Positions 1 to 6,504 of a stretch of 16,661 nt of DNA are shown here, in pieces. The notes beneath the pieces are model-generated. The model ran no database searches. It was not told the origin of the DNA and was given only the letters and a program-made list of their open reading frames with translations. Position 1 is the first letter of the stretch, and every line of letters starts with the position of its first letter. Origin of the DNA: JBGTFE01 sp036403235 (GTDB lineage: Bacteria; Acidobacteriota; Blastocatellia; Pyrinomonadales; Pyrinomonadaceae); NCBI GenBank assembly GCA_036403235.1, contig DASWRI010000030.1, positions 1 to 16,661 on the forward strand, written 5' to 3'. Made by a program: the position numbers and the translations under genes.

Positions 1-1
1 A

Positions 2-31
2 TTGATTATTCGGCGCAAAACGCTTGATAAT
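2..31 (+). promoter_or_regulatory. candidate promoter of the DUF1287 lipoprotein gene
   Basis: A TTGATT box at 2-7 is followed after 18 bp by GATAAT at 26-31, matching four of six and five of six bases of the sigma-70 consensus. It lies about 35 bp upstream of the start codon at 66. The region is AT-rich and no alternative gene end is visible in it. Seen by eye only. Confidence 0.35.
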
Positions 32-65
32 AAACATCGGAATTTGATTCATAAAAAAATTTTGA

Positions 66-719
66 ATGCGTAATCTAAAAATAATCCTCGTCCTGTGCCT
101 GCTCGCGACTTTTGCCGCCTGCTCGAAAATTTATTCTCCGGCGGAAAATTCGGGCTCGTCTTCAAAAACGGAAAAGCCGCGCCTTGCGGAAATTTCTTCC
201 GCCGAGATTCGCAAGCTGCTCGAAAGCGCGAACCGTCAGCTCGAAATCACAAAAACATATGACCCGGCGTATGTCGTGATTCCTTATCCGGGCGGCGACG
301 TTCCGCCCGAAAGAGGCGCCTGCACCGATATTGTAATCCGCGCGTTTCGCAATGCCGGCATCGATTTGCAAAAGGAAGTTCACGAAGACATGGAGCGAAA
401 TTTTGCGCTTTATCCGCAGAGATGGGGCTTGACGAAACCGGACACGAACATCGACCACAGGCGCGTTCCGAATCTGCAAACCTTTTTTACGAGCCGGGGG
501 AAAGCCCTGCCGATTACGGAAAATGCGAAAGATTATTCGCCCGGCGACATCGTCGCGTGGGATTTGGACAACAAGGGAATGACGCACATCGGCGTCGTTT
601 CAAACGTCTTTAACGAAAACACCGGAAGATATTCAATCATTCACAATATCGGCGGCGGCGCGATGCAGGAAGACCGGCTTTTTGAATGGAAAATCATCGG
701 TCATTACCGATATTTTTAG
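66..719 (+). CDS. DUF1287 family lipoprotein (NlpC/P60-like fold)
   Basis: 217 residues. The N-terminus has two charged residues, a hydrophobic stretch (5-18) and FAAC with Cys19, a lipobox-like lipoprotein signal; Phe at -3 is less usual than Leu. Residues 20-60 are a Ser/Lys/Glu-rich linker. From about 65 the protein matches DUF1287 (E. coli YijF type): YPGGDVP at 74-80, GACTD with Cys86, VHEDM, RWGLTKPD, NIDHRRVPNL at 128-137, THIGVVS with His174, and IHNIGGG with His193. Cys86 and His174 are placed like the Cys/His pair of NlpC/P60 peptidases, so a periplasmic amidase or peptidase acting on cell-wall peptides is plausible, but the family function is not established to my knowledge. The start ATG at 66 gives the signal peptide directly; no strong Shine-Dalgarno is seen. 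The gene is convergent with the next one, with only 25 bp between stops and no terminator hairpin. Confidence 0.85.
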   Translation: MRNLKIILVLCLLATFAACSKIYSPAENSGSSSKTEKPRLAEISSAEIRKLLESANRQLEITKTYDPAYVVIPYPGGDVPPERGACTDIVIRAFRNAGIDLQKEVHEDMERNFALYPQRWGLTKPDTNIDHRRVPNLQTFFTSRGKALPITENAKDYSPGDIVAWDLDNKGMTHIGVVSNVFNENTGRYSIIHNIGGGAMQEDRLFEWKIIGHYRYF

Positions 720-744
720 CTTTCCGGCGCGAGTTTATAATTTG

Positions 745-1176
745 TTACGGCAACGTTTGAGCGGTCTCGGATTTATACGCTTTCCAGGCTAAAACGACCG
801 CCGTCAGATAGGCGAAAATGATGCAGACGATAACTCCGAGAGCTCTCATCATCTCACCGCGAAACGGCTGTTCGGCATTTAGCATCGAAAAGAAATTCAA
901 CGCGTAAAAAAAATACGGCAGCGACAGAAACGCGTTGAAAAAGCCGGTCGCGAGCCACAACGAGCGAATTCGATTTTCGTCCAACCGGCCGCGCGAATGT
1001 TTGAAGTAACCGATTAGCAGAACGCATCCGAAAATAAACGTCGCATAAATTAAAAGCGTCAGCCAGGGCGCGCCGCCGATAAAAAACGTTCCCAGAAATG
1101 CGCCGAAACCTGCGGGAATCAGCAAAACGTAACCGGCGATTTCAAACGCGCGTGCAATTTTTTGTGATGTTGTCAT
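745..1176 (-). CDS. four-helix integral membrane protein, unknown function
   Basis: 143 residues from ATG at 1176. Four hydrophobic segments are visible at about 11-33, 37-58, 71-93 and 112-132, with a basic loop (KHSRGR, 59-64) between the second and third. No enzymatic motif is recognised. The frame stays open upstream to a TTG at 1248, but the ATG at 1176 is preceded by AGGGAG nine bases upstream, a clear ribosome-binding site, and the extra 24 residues would be a charged helix with no SD, so the shorter start is chosen. It is the last gene of a same-strand run, 167 bp after the zinc-ribbon membrane protein. Function cannot be assigned; the context of two small membrane proteins side by side is the only clue. 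Confidence 0.7.
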   Translation of the reverse strand: MTTSQKIARAFEIAGYVLLIPAGFGAFLGTFFIGGAPWLTLLIYATFIFGCVLLIGYFKHSRGRLDENRIRSLWLATGFFNAFLSLPYFFYALNFFSMLNAEQPFRGEMMRALGVIVCIIFAYLTAVVLAWKAYKSETAQTLP

Positions 1177-1343
1177 CTCATTTTTCTCCCTTTGAAGTTT
1201 TTCGACTTCCGCAAATCGCTTTCGCAAAGCTTGTGCCAGCCGCGCCAAAACAAAAAAACCGCGTACTTACCGCGCCTTTTGCGCTTGTCGATTTTGCAAA
1301 GTGAAGAAACCGGCGGTTTTTATTTTGCAAATTGAGAAAAAAT

Positions 1344-1868
1344 TTAATCTCTCTCCAAGAGATTCGTCGTCCGTTCGGTAATGCTCGGCGGCTTGACCAT
1401 TTCGGCCGTGTTGAGGCCCGGCATCGCAAAATCCGCCGGAATGCCATGCGCTTCGGGCAAAGCGTTTTTGTTTCTCGAAGTCAATTGCGAAATCGTTTTC
1501 GAAACGGAAAAATCGTCCGACGCAGGCGACGCATTTTCGGCGCGCATAAAATATTGAATTATCGGCTTGATATTTATCAGCAACGACAGAAAGAACCAGG
1601 CGACGATGAGCAGAAGAATTCGCGCGCTGTGTGACGCCGGCATATCGACGGTAAGTCCGGCGACGACGAAAGCGCAGACAAACATCAGCGCCGCGCCGAT
1701 TGTCGCATCGCGTTTGCGCAAAGAGCGGTCGGGCTTCGCGGTTTCGACGCTTTGCGTCGCGCTCTCGGACGAAAGAAGCGCTTTGACGACGTTTAGCTGG
1801 AAGCCGCAGCGCGAACAAAATCTGGTTTCATCGGAAACTTGCTGTTGACTGCATTTTGGACAGAACAT
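1344..1868 (-). CDS. zinc-ribbon, two-helix membrane protein
   Basis: 174 residues. The N-terminus is a zinc ribbon: CPKC at 3-6 and CSRC at 18-21, twelve-residue spacing between the pairs, typical of short four-cysteine ribbons. A Ser/Thr/Lys linker (30-52) follows, then two hydrophobic segments at about 54-74 and 82-104, and a soluble tail ending in PSITERTTNLLERD (161-174). I recall related tails in zinc-ribbon proteins of Blastocatellia, but their role is unknown to me. The topology suggests a membrane-anchored cytoplasmic zinc ribbon. Start: GCGAGG lies five bases before the ATG, a good ribosome-binding site. It follows the alpha/beta hydrolase gene after 154 bp, so it may have its own promoter. 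Specific function not recognised. Confidence 0.75.
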   Translation of the reverse strand: MFCPKCSQQQVSDETRFCSRCGFQLNVVKALLSSESATQSVETAKPDRSLRKRDATIGAALMFVCAFVVAGLTVDMPASHSARILLLIVAWFFLSLLINIKPIIQYFMRAENASPASDDFSVSKTISQLTSRNKNALPEAHGIPADFAMPGLNTAEMVKPPSITERTTNLLERD

Positions 1869-2022
1869 AAAAACCTCGCTTTGAAAATGAGCTATTTTAG
1901 AAGCCTACGAAGTTTTTGCCGGTAAAGTTCAGTTTCGACGGAAAGTTAAATTGTTTTCCGGCCGCCGGCGGTAAATAAAAAAATCAGACCGGCAAATCGG
2001 CAAACTGCTGCATTTTGGGGTT

Positions 2023-3024
2023 TCAAGCCGCTTCTCCGGTTAACATTTCTTCGTTCGCTTCAATTTGTTTCCGGCTGTCGCGGCAAAAGTCCGAGACGAC
2101 GCGCGTGAAAAGCTCGGGCTTTTCTTCCTGCGGCATGTGACCGCAGTTTTTGAAAACGACGAGTCGCGAATTCAAGATTGAATCGAACAGACGCTCGCCG
2201 TTTATTTTCGGGATAACCGTGTCTTTTTCGCCCCAGATTATCAGCGTCGGCTGTTTGATATACTGCGCGTCTTCCTGAATCCGGCAGGCGTCCCAGGCGC
2301 GCGCCGTCGCCAGAAACGAGTGATGAGCGTCGGCCGCCGCGACGGGACGCAAAATTGATTCAATCCGGTCGTCGGTAATCAAATGATGATTTTCCGGCGC
2401 GAGCGTTCCCATCATGCGGCGACGCAGAAATCGTTTCGAATCAATCAGAAACGGCGCTAAAAGCTCGCCGACGCCGGGAACGGCGGCAATCCGCAGGGCC
2501 GGATGAGCGAGCGCGTCGTCGTTGCAGACCGCGTCGGCGAGAATTAATTTTTCGACGCGCTCCGGATAATCGAGCGCCAGAACCGAAGCGACCGCGCCGC
2601 CATACGAGCTGCCGACGACGCTCGCGCGCCCGATGCCGAGACGATTCATAAAACGCTCGACGACGCGCGCCTGCGAGGCAATCGAATAATCAAACGACGC
2701 CGGCTTGTCCGAATAACCGAAGCCGAGCAGGTCGAGCGCGACGACGTGAAAACCTTCTCCGGCGAGCACGGGCGCGACCGTCTTCCAGACGTATGTCGAA
2801 GCCGTGTAGCCGTGAATCAAAAGCAAAGTCGGGTTGACGGAATCGCCAAATTCCTGAAAATGAACGGTCGCGCCGTCGACTTCGACGAAATTCGAGTTTT
2901 CCGCGTGATGAACTTTCTCGGCGAAATCGCTCCAGTCGACGCTTCCGGCGCGCGTCAGGAATTTCCAGGCGACCACTGCGCCGAGCGCGCCGCCGACACC
3001 CAATGCCAAATTTTTCTTATTCAT
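2023..3024 (-). CDS. alpha/beta-fold hydrolase with N-terminal membrane anchor or signal
   Basis: 333 residues. After an N-terminal hydrophobic, glycine-rich segment (6-20, preceded by NKK) comes a standard alpha/beta hydrolase domain (about 46-315): oxyanion motif HGY at 71-73, DLLGFGYSDKP at 98-108, nucleophile elbow GSSYGG with Ser140, acid WGEKDTVIP with Asp268, and catalytic His296 in NCGHMPQEE. This arrangement is that of MhpC/haloalkane-dehalogenase/epoxide-hydrolase-like proteins. Since the nucleophile is Ser rather than Asp, a carboxylesterase, lipase or C-C hydrolase is favoured; substrate unknown. The N-terminal segment could act as an uncleaved membrane anchor. It starts 30 bp downstream of the truB stop codon and is very likely co-transcribed with it. 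Confidence 0.85.
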   Translation of the reverse strand: MNKKNLALGVGGALGAVVAWKFLTRAGSVDWSDFAEKVHHAENSNFVEVDGATVHFQEFGDSVNPTLLLIHGYTASTYVWKTVAPVLAGEGFHVVALDLLGFGYSDKPASFDYSIASQARVVERFMNRLGIGRASVVGSSYGGAVASVLALDYPERVEKLILADAVCNDDALAHPALRIAAVPGVGELLAPFLIDSKRFLRRRMMGTLAPENHHLITDDRIESILRPVAAADAHHSFLATARAWDACRIQEDAQYIKQPTLIIWGEKDTVIPKINGERLFDSILNSRLVVFKNCGHMPQEEKPELFTRVVSDFCRDSRKQIEANEEMLTGEAA

Positions 3025-3054
3025 AAATTTTCTTTAAATTTTCCCTCGCTCATT

Positions 3055-3993
3055 TTATACCAAAACCGTTTTCGGCTGCACAAGTTTTTCCGCCGCGCTG
3101 TAAAATCCGACGGCGATTAAATTTTTCTTTTCGTCACACATTCGCACCGGCTGCCCGTCGGCGATTTCGTCCGTTTCAAATTTCAATTTCATGCCGTTTT
3201 GCGTTTTTTTCACGTCCGCTTCGCTTAAAACGATTTCCGGCAGGTGGGCGGCGGCTTCGTTCATCGAGATTAAGACGGTTTCTAAATTTCCCGACGCGAC
3301 CGTTTCTTCGAGCTGTTCCAGTGTAGAGGCTTTTTCGATGCCGAATTTTCCCGCCCGCGTTCGCCTCAGTTCGGCAAGATGCGCCCCGGTTTTTAATTTT
3401 TTCCCGACGTCTTCGGCCAAAACGCGAATGTAAGTTCCGGCCGAGCAAAGGACGCGAAGACAAAAGTCCTTTGTCCTCTGTCCTTCGTCCTTCGTTTTAT
3501 CATTTATCTCGGCGTCTCTGCATCTGCGCTGCTCAATCAATTCCAGTTCGTAAATCGTAATTTTTACCGGCTCGCGCTCAATCTCGATGCCTTCGCGCGC
3601 CAGTTCGTAAAGCTTTTTGCCCGCAATTTTTTTCGCCGAATACATCGGCGGCGTCTGCTCGATTTCGCCGCGAAATTCGGGCAGAGCTTCTTCAATTTCT
3701 TCGGCCGAAATTTCTCGTAACTCGTAATTCGTAATTCGTTTTTCGCCCGTCCTGTCTCCCGTGTCGGTTTCAAAACCGAACCGCACGAGTGCTTCGTATT
3801 CCTTCGCGTCTTTGTCGAGAAACTGCGCGAGGCGCGTCGCCTGACCGACGAGGACGACCATCACGCCGGTCGCAAACGGGTCGAGCGTTCCGGTGTGACC
3901 GACGCGTTTTGTCTTCAAAATCCGGCGGCAGCGCGCGACCACGTCGTGCGAAGTAATGCCCGCGGGCTTATCGATAATTAAAATTCCGTTCAT
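3055..3993 (-). CDS. truB: tRNA pseudouridine(55) synthase TruB
   Basis: 312 residues. TruB isomerises U55 in the T-loop of tRNAs to pseudouridine in the cytoplasm. Family hallmarks: MNGILIIDKPAGITSHD at the N-terminus, the catalytic loop GHTGTLDPFATG with Asp38, ALVRFGFETDTGD (68-80), FRGEIEQTPPMYSAKKIAGKKLYELAR (107-133), CSAGTYIRVLAEDVG (183-197) and GAHLAELRRTRAGKF (203-217), followed by a PUA-like C-terminal portion. ATG at 3993 is chosen because the family begins MNG; the in-frame TTG one codon upstream would add only one residue. Two stretches do not look like TruB: RITNYEL at 86-92 and CRDAEINDKTKDEGQRTKD at about 158-176. At DNA level these are short tandem repeats (see separate entries). 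Both fall in places where the family varies in length, so the enzyme is probably active. It lies 43 bp after the esterase gene. Confidence 0.96.
   Translation of the reverse strand: MNGILIIDKPAGITSHDVVARCRRILKTKRVGHTGTLDPFATGVMVVLVGQATRLAQFLDKDAKEYEALVRFGFETDTGDRTGEKRITNYELREISAEEIEEALPEFRGEIEQTPPMYSAKKIAGKKLYELAREGIEIEREPVKITIYELELIEQRRCRDAEINDKTKDEGQRTKDFCLRVLCSAGTYIRVLAEDVGKKLKTGAHLAELRRTRAGKFGIEKASTLEQLEETVASGNLETVLISMNEAAAHLPEIVLSEADVKKTQNGMKLKFETDEIADGQPVRMCDEKKNLIAVGFYSAAEKLVQPKTVLV
3465..3528. repeat. short-repeat insertion inside truB (GTCCTT-type)
   Basis: The + strand reads as successive GTCCTT-type units (roughly six to seven bases, GTCCTTTGTCCTCTGTCCTT and onward, 3465-3495), then an AT-rich stretch, then a CGTCTCTGCATCTGCG segment (3513-3528) that resembles the ACGCAGAGACGCAGAG type of intergenic repeat. 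On the coding (minus) strand this encodes the non-conserved, charged peptide at about residues 156-175 of TruB without disturbing the frame. Recognition of the repeat family is from memory of environmental bacterial genomes and not from a search. Confidence 0.55.
3714..3739. repeat. short tandem repeat inside truB (TTACGAATTACGA-type)
   Basis: The + strand carries four near-tandem units of CTCGTAA / CTCGTAATT / CGTAATT / CGT. On the coding strand they read ACGAATTACGAATTACGA and continue, and encode RITNYELR of TruB (86-93). The unit length of seven to nine bases and sequence match a TTACGAATTACGA repeat I know from intergenic DNA of several environmental phyla. The insertion sits in the variable loop after TDTGDR. 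Confidence 0.55.
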
Positions 3994-4036
3994 CAAATCA
4001 AAAATAGATGCGTCCGCGCCAAAATGCGGAAATTGT

Positions 4037-4819
4037 TTACAAAACGGGAAACAAAAACTTCAAAACTTCGCCGAAGCGCGCCGCCCAGGCCGATTCCTCG
4101 TGCCGCGCTTCGGGAATTTCCAGATATGCGAAATCCAGATTTTGCCGCCAGCCGTTGGCGAGCAGAATTTCTTTGAGCGCGCGCACCTGATGCTTGATGC
4201 GCCCGCCTTCGCGCTTGCCGATATCGAGCCAGATGCGGAGCGGCAGGCGCTCGCCGATTTTCGCCGTTTCGCGGATAATCTGATTGTTCGCCCACCAGAC
4301 CGAAGGCGACATCACCGCCAGACGACTGAAAACGTCCGGACGCTTTAAACCGAGATGAAGCGACACCAGACCGCCGAGCGACGAACCGCCCAAACCGGTA
4401 AACTCGCGCTCGGGTTTGGTCAGATATTCTTCGTCGATAAACGGTTTCAGCTCTTCGATAATCATTCGCCCGTATTGGTCGGCCTCCCCGCCCTGCCCGC
4501 GCATTTTGCCGCCCGTGCTTTTTACCGGCGTATATTCGTCGATGCGCTTTCCGCCCGCGTTGTAAATTCCGACGATGACGAGCGGCTCGATTTCGCCGGA
4601 CAAAATCAAATTCTGCGCCGTTTCGTCGACGCCCCACGCGACGCCCCCGAACGCGTCTTCCGGATTCATCAAATTTTGCCCGTCGTGCATATAAAGCACC
4701 GAGTAGCGCCGTTCGGCGTCCGTGCCGTAGCCGGGCGGAAGATAAACGAGGACGTTGCGCGGCGCGTCGAGAAAGCTCGAGCCGAAATTTTCGTGAAGGC
4801 GAATTTGCTCGGTTAACAT
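4037..4819 (-). CDS. esterase of the EstD/Fes-like family (alpha/beta hydrolase, PF00756 type)
   Basis: 260 residues, no signal peptide. Motifs: NVLVYLPPGY (22-31), LYMHDGQNLM (42-51), IVGIYN (82-87), YTPVKSTGG (96-104), nucleophile elbow GGSSLGG with Ser147, AVMSPSVWW (168-176), and His240 in PEARHEESAW near the C-terminus. The VYLPPGY, MHDGQN and SSLGG signatures are those of the putative-esterase family that includes esterase D, enterochelin esterase-like and feruloyl esterase proteins. The protein appears cytoplasmic; the substrate cannot be read from the sequence. The start ATG at 4819 is followed directly by the family's N-terminal strand. No clear SD is seen. The gene is divergent from recX with a 56-bp shared control region and lies 43 bp upstream of truB, probably heading the same transcript. 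Confidence 0.85.
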   Translation of the reverse strand: MLTEQIRLHENFGSSFLDAPRNVLVYLPPGYGTDAERRYSVLYMHDGQNLMNPEDAFGGVAWGVDETAQNLILSGEIEPLVIVGIYNAGGKRIDEYTPVKSTGGKMRGQGGEADQYGRMIIEELKPFIDEEYLTKPEREFTGLGGSSLGGLVSLHLGLKRPDVFSRLAVMSPSVWWANNQIIRETAKIGERLPLRIWLDIGKREGGRIKHQVRALKEILLANGWRQNLDFAYLEIPEARHEESAWAARFGEVLKFLFPVL

Positions 4820-4839
4820 ACATTTAGTTTATGAAACTT

Positions 4840-4866
4840 TTGATTTGAGAGGAAATCAAGCATAAG
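4840..4866. promoter_or_regulatory. divergent control region between esterase and recX genes, with inverted repeat
   Basis: A perfect inverted repeat TTGATTT (4840-4846), six bases, AAATCAA (4853-4859) lies in the 56-bp gap. Read rightward, TTGATT (4840-4845) is followed after 17 bp by TAAGAT (about 4863-4868), a possible recX promoter. Read leftward, the other arm also gives TTGATT, 17 bp before a weak TTTCAT. The symmetry may mean an operator or simply two facing -35 boxes. Confidence 0.35.
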
Positions 4867-4875
4867 ATTTAAGCT

Positions 4876-5409
4876 ATGTGGCGTAAAAAACGTGAAATTT
4901 TGGACGAAAGCGAACGCGTTATCAAAGACCCGGAAAAATCGCGCCAGCGGACGTTTGACCGCGCCGTCAATCTTTTGACCTACAAGCCGCGCTCGATAAA
5001 GGAATTGCGCGAGCGCCTGCTGGAAAAAGACTGGACAAACAACGCAATTGTCGAAGACGTTATCAAAAAGCTCGAATCTTACGGTTATCTCGATGACGCG
5101 CAGTTCGCCAAAAGCTTTGCCGCCTCGAAAATCCGCCAGAAGCCGGTCGGGAAACGCGTTTTGCAGCAAAAACTGGCGCAGCGCAAACTCGACAAGGAAA
5201 CTGTCTCGGAAGCAATCGAAAAAGCGTTTGAAGAAACGCCCGAAGCGGAAATCATCGACCGCGCCATCGAAAAACGCCTGCGTTTGAAAGGCAAACCGAA
5301 AGAGCGCGACGAAGTGAAAAAGTTTTACGATTTTCTGCTGCGGCAGGGTTTTTCCTACGATTTGGTGCGCGACAAAATGCGCGAGATTGCGAAGATTGAG
5401 GAAGAATGA
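4876..5409 (+). CDS. recX: regulatory protein RecX
   Basis: 177 residues, largely helical and charged, the usual size for RecX (about 150-200). RecX binds RecA filaments and inhibits their growth and ATPase activity. Visible family features are three tandem helical repeats: about 26-66 (AVNLLTYKPRSIKELRERL), 69-115 containing the signature YGYLDDAQFAKSFA (69-82) and KRVLQQKLAQRKL, and 125-172 with KKFYDFLLRQGFSYDLVRDK. The N-terminal 20 residues are a charged extension. recA is not in the window, so the usual recA-recX pairing is not seen here. ATG at 4876 gives the complete first repeat; no strong SD precedes it. Confidence 0.9.
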   Translation: MWRKKREILDESERVIKDPEKSRQRTFDRAVNLLTYKPRSIKELRERLLEKDWTNNAIVEDVIKKLESYGYLDDAQFAKSFAASKIRQKPVGKRVLQQKLAQRKLDKETVSEAIEKAFEETPEAEIIDRAIEKRLRLKGKPKERDEVKKFYDFLLRQGFSYDLVRDKMREIAKIEEE

Positions 5410-5410
5410 T

Positions 5411-5493
5411 TTTTAACGCAAAAACGCAGAGAGGCGCAAAGCTTTTTATTTATTTCCTTTGCGTCCTTGCGCCTTCGCGGCTTTGCGTTAAAT
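5411..5493. repeat. dispersed inverted repeat of the ACGCAAAG type
   Basis: The left part (5411-5441) has units of about nine bases of the form nCGCAAAnn (AACGCAAAA, ACGCAGAGA, GGCGCAAAG). The right part (5456-5493) is the same motif on the other strand (CTTTGCGTCCTTGCGCC, then CGCGGCTTTGCGTTAAA). Together they can fold into an imperfect hairpin with an AT loop (5443-5455). This is the well-known style of a short intergenic repeat in environmental bacterial genomes. It begins two bases after the recX stop and ends just before the next start codon, so it may also end recX transcription or act as an mRNA stabiliser. Confidence 0.7.
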
Positions 5494-5496
5494 AAA

Positions 5497-5841
5497 ATGG
5501 ATAAAATCAACTACGACGGAAGAATTTTCAAATCGGTTAAAAATTCGGAAACCGGCGAAGTTTCGAGCGAGACGCGCTTTTATTATCACCAGACGGAAAA
5601 TCTCGTCTGGGCACAATACGCGGGCGGCCGGATTGTTTTCGGCAGTTTGATTGCAAAATGCGATGAAGAAGGCAATCTGGATATGCGCTACCAGCATTTA
5701 AATAAAAACGGCGAATTGATGACCGGAAAATGCGTCTCCGCGCCGGAAATTCTAGGAAATGGGAAAATTCGCCTGCACGAAAACTGGCAGTGGACGAGTG
5801 GAGATTTATCAAAAGGCACTTCCGTGGTTGAAGAAATTTAG
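5497..5841 (+). CDS. small conserved protein, often labelled 'N-acetylglutamate synthase' without support
   Basis: 114 residues. It matches by recollection a family of about 110-120 residue proteins with the pattern YDGRIFKSVKNSETGEVSSET (6-26), FYYHQ, YAGGRIVFGSLIAK (41-54), GNLDMRYQHLN, GELMTGKC (72-79), PEILGNGKIRLHENWQWTSGD (83-103) and an acidic EEI end. Alternating hydrophobic and polar residues suggest an all-beta fold. Database entries for this family are often called n-acetylglutamate synthase, but there is no acetyltransferase or kinase fold here, and I do not support that function. The frame is open upstream to 5467, but those ten codons come from the repeat, and the family begins near MDKINYDGR, so ATG 5497 is chosen. 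Function unknown; it follows recX after an intervening repeat. Confidence 0.75.
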   Translation: MDKINYDGRIFKSVKNSETGEVSSETRFYYHQTENLVWAQYAGGRIVFGSLIAKCDEEGNLDMRYQHLNKNGELMTGKCVSAPEILGNGKIRLHENWQWTSGDLSKGTSVVEEI

Positions 5842-5857
5842 AACTTGATGTAGATTT

Positions 5858-5881
5858 CCCTCGTATTAATATTTACGAGGG
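5858..5881. terminator. perfect 8-bp hairpin after the small conserved gene
   Basis: CCCTCGTA (5858-5865), loop TTAATATT, TACGAGGG (5874-5881), beginning 17 bases after the stop at 5841 and ending 23 bases before the next start. There is no T-run after the stem on the + strand, so it is not a standard intrinsic terminator. It could be a weak terminator, a processing or stability hairpin, or an operator for the downstream gene. Confidence 0.4.
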
Positions 5882-5904
5882 CAACACGCTCGGAAGATTT
5901 ATTT

Positions 5905-6477
5905 TTGAAACGCTTGCGGCTGGTTGCTTGGGCTAAAATGCTCATCCTTCTTACAATTTTGGTCGTTTTGTCGGCTGTCATAACAATTTCGGTCGTGCTG
6001 AAAACTCAGAAAGACCGGAAACTTCTTTCTTCGGAAATCCCAAGAGAAATCGAGTCGCCCGTTCAGCGCAGTCTGTTCGAGCCGAGTGCCGAAGACATTC
6101 GCCTGCGCGCCGACGAAGAAAAATCGCGCATCGAGACGCAGAAAGCCGAGGATGCGCGGCTTGTTTTCGCGCAAAAAGCGGAAAAGGTGCGCGAGTTTCG
6201 GGAATTCTGGGAGCTGGCGATGAACCGGCGAAACACCGTGCAGCTGCTGCGTCTGGCGGCCGAGAGCGAATCGGGAAAAATCTTTTCCGAAACGGCTGAA
6301 AGCGTGATTGACGAGTGGCACGCGAATAAAATTGAAGATTTGTCGGCTGAACAGCTGGCGCAGATTCTGGAAAGTCATTTTTGGCTTCTGCCGGATAAAG
6401 AAAGAACTTCGGGCGTTGCGTTTTGGTTAAAACAAGAGATTGCAGGTTTGCGCCGGAAGCTCGTAGGAAAAAATTAA
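5905..6477 (+). CDS. single-pass membrane protein with cytoplasmic or periplasmic coiled coil, unknown function
   Basis: 190 residues from a TTG at 5905, preceded by GGAAG eight bases upstream (5892-5896). Basic residues (KRLR) precede a hydrophobic helix at about 12-33. Next come a linker, a charged Glu/Lys/Arg-rich helix likely to form a coiled coil (about 64-108, with RADEEKSRIETQKAED), and a second helical region with FWELAMNRRNTVQLLRLAAES and LSAEQLAQILESHFWLLP (147-163). No family is recognised. An internal ATG at 5938 would remove the basic flank but keep the helix, so the start is not certain. It ends 27 bp before the SPFH gene with no terminator between, so the two are probably co-transcribed, and a role as a partner of the SPFH assembly is possible but inferred. 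Confidence 0.65.
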   Translation: MKRLRLVAWAKMLILLTILVVLSAVITISVVLKTQKDRKLLSSEIPREIESPVQRSLFEPSAEDIRLRADEEKSRIETQKAEDARLVFAQKAEKVREFREFWELAMNRRNTVQLLRLAAESESGKIFSETAESVIDEWHANKIEDLSAEQLAQILESHFWLLPDKERTSGVAFWLKQEIAGLRRKLVGKN

Positions 6478-6504
6478 ACTTGCAGAAATTTAGAGGAAAA
6501 TAAA

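Noticed and set aside
1177..1248. 24-residue N-terminal extension of the four-helix membrane protein from TTG at 1248
   Set aside because: The ATG at 1176 has a strong AGGGAG site, and the extension has none.
1300..1330. Possible terminator AAACC-GCC-GGTTT after the zinc-ribbon gene
   Set aside because: Only five base pairs with no proper T-run on the relevant strand.
5497..5841. N-acetylglutamate synthase activity
   Set aside because: The 114-residue protein lacks any acetyltransferase or amino-acid kinase motif; the name appears to be inherited annotation.
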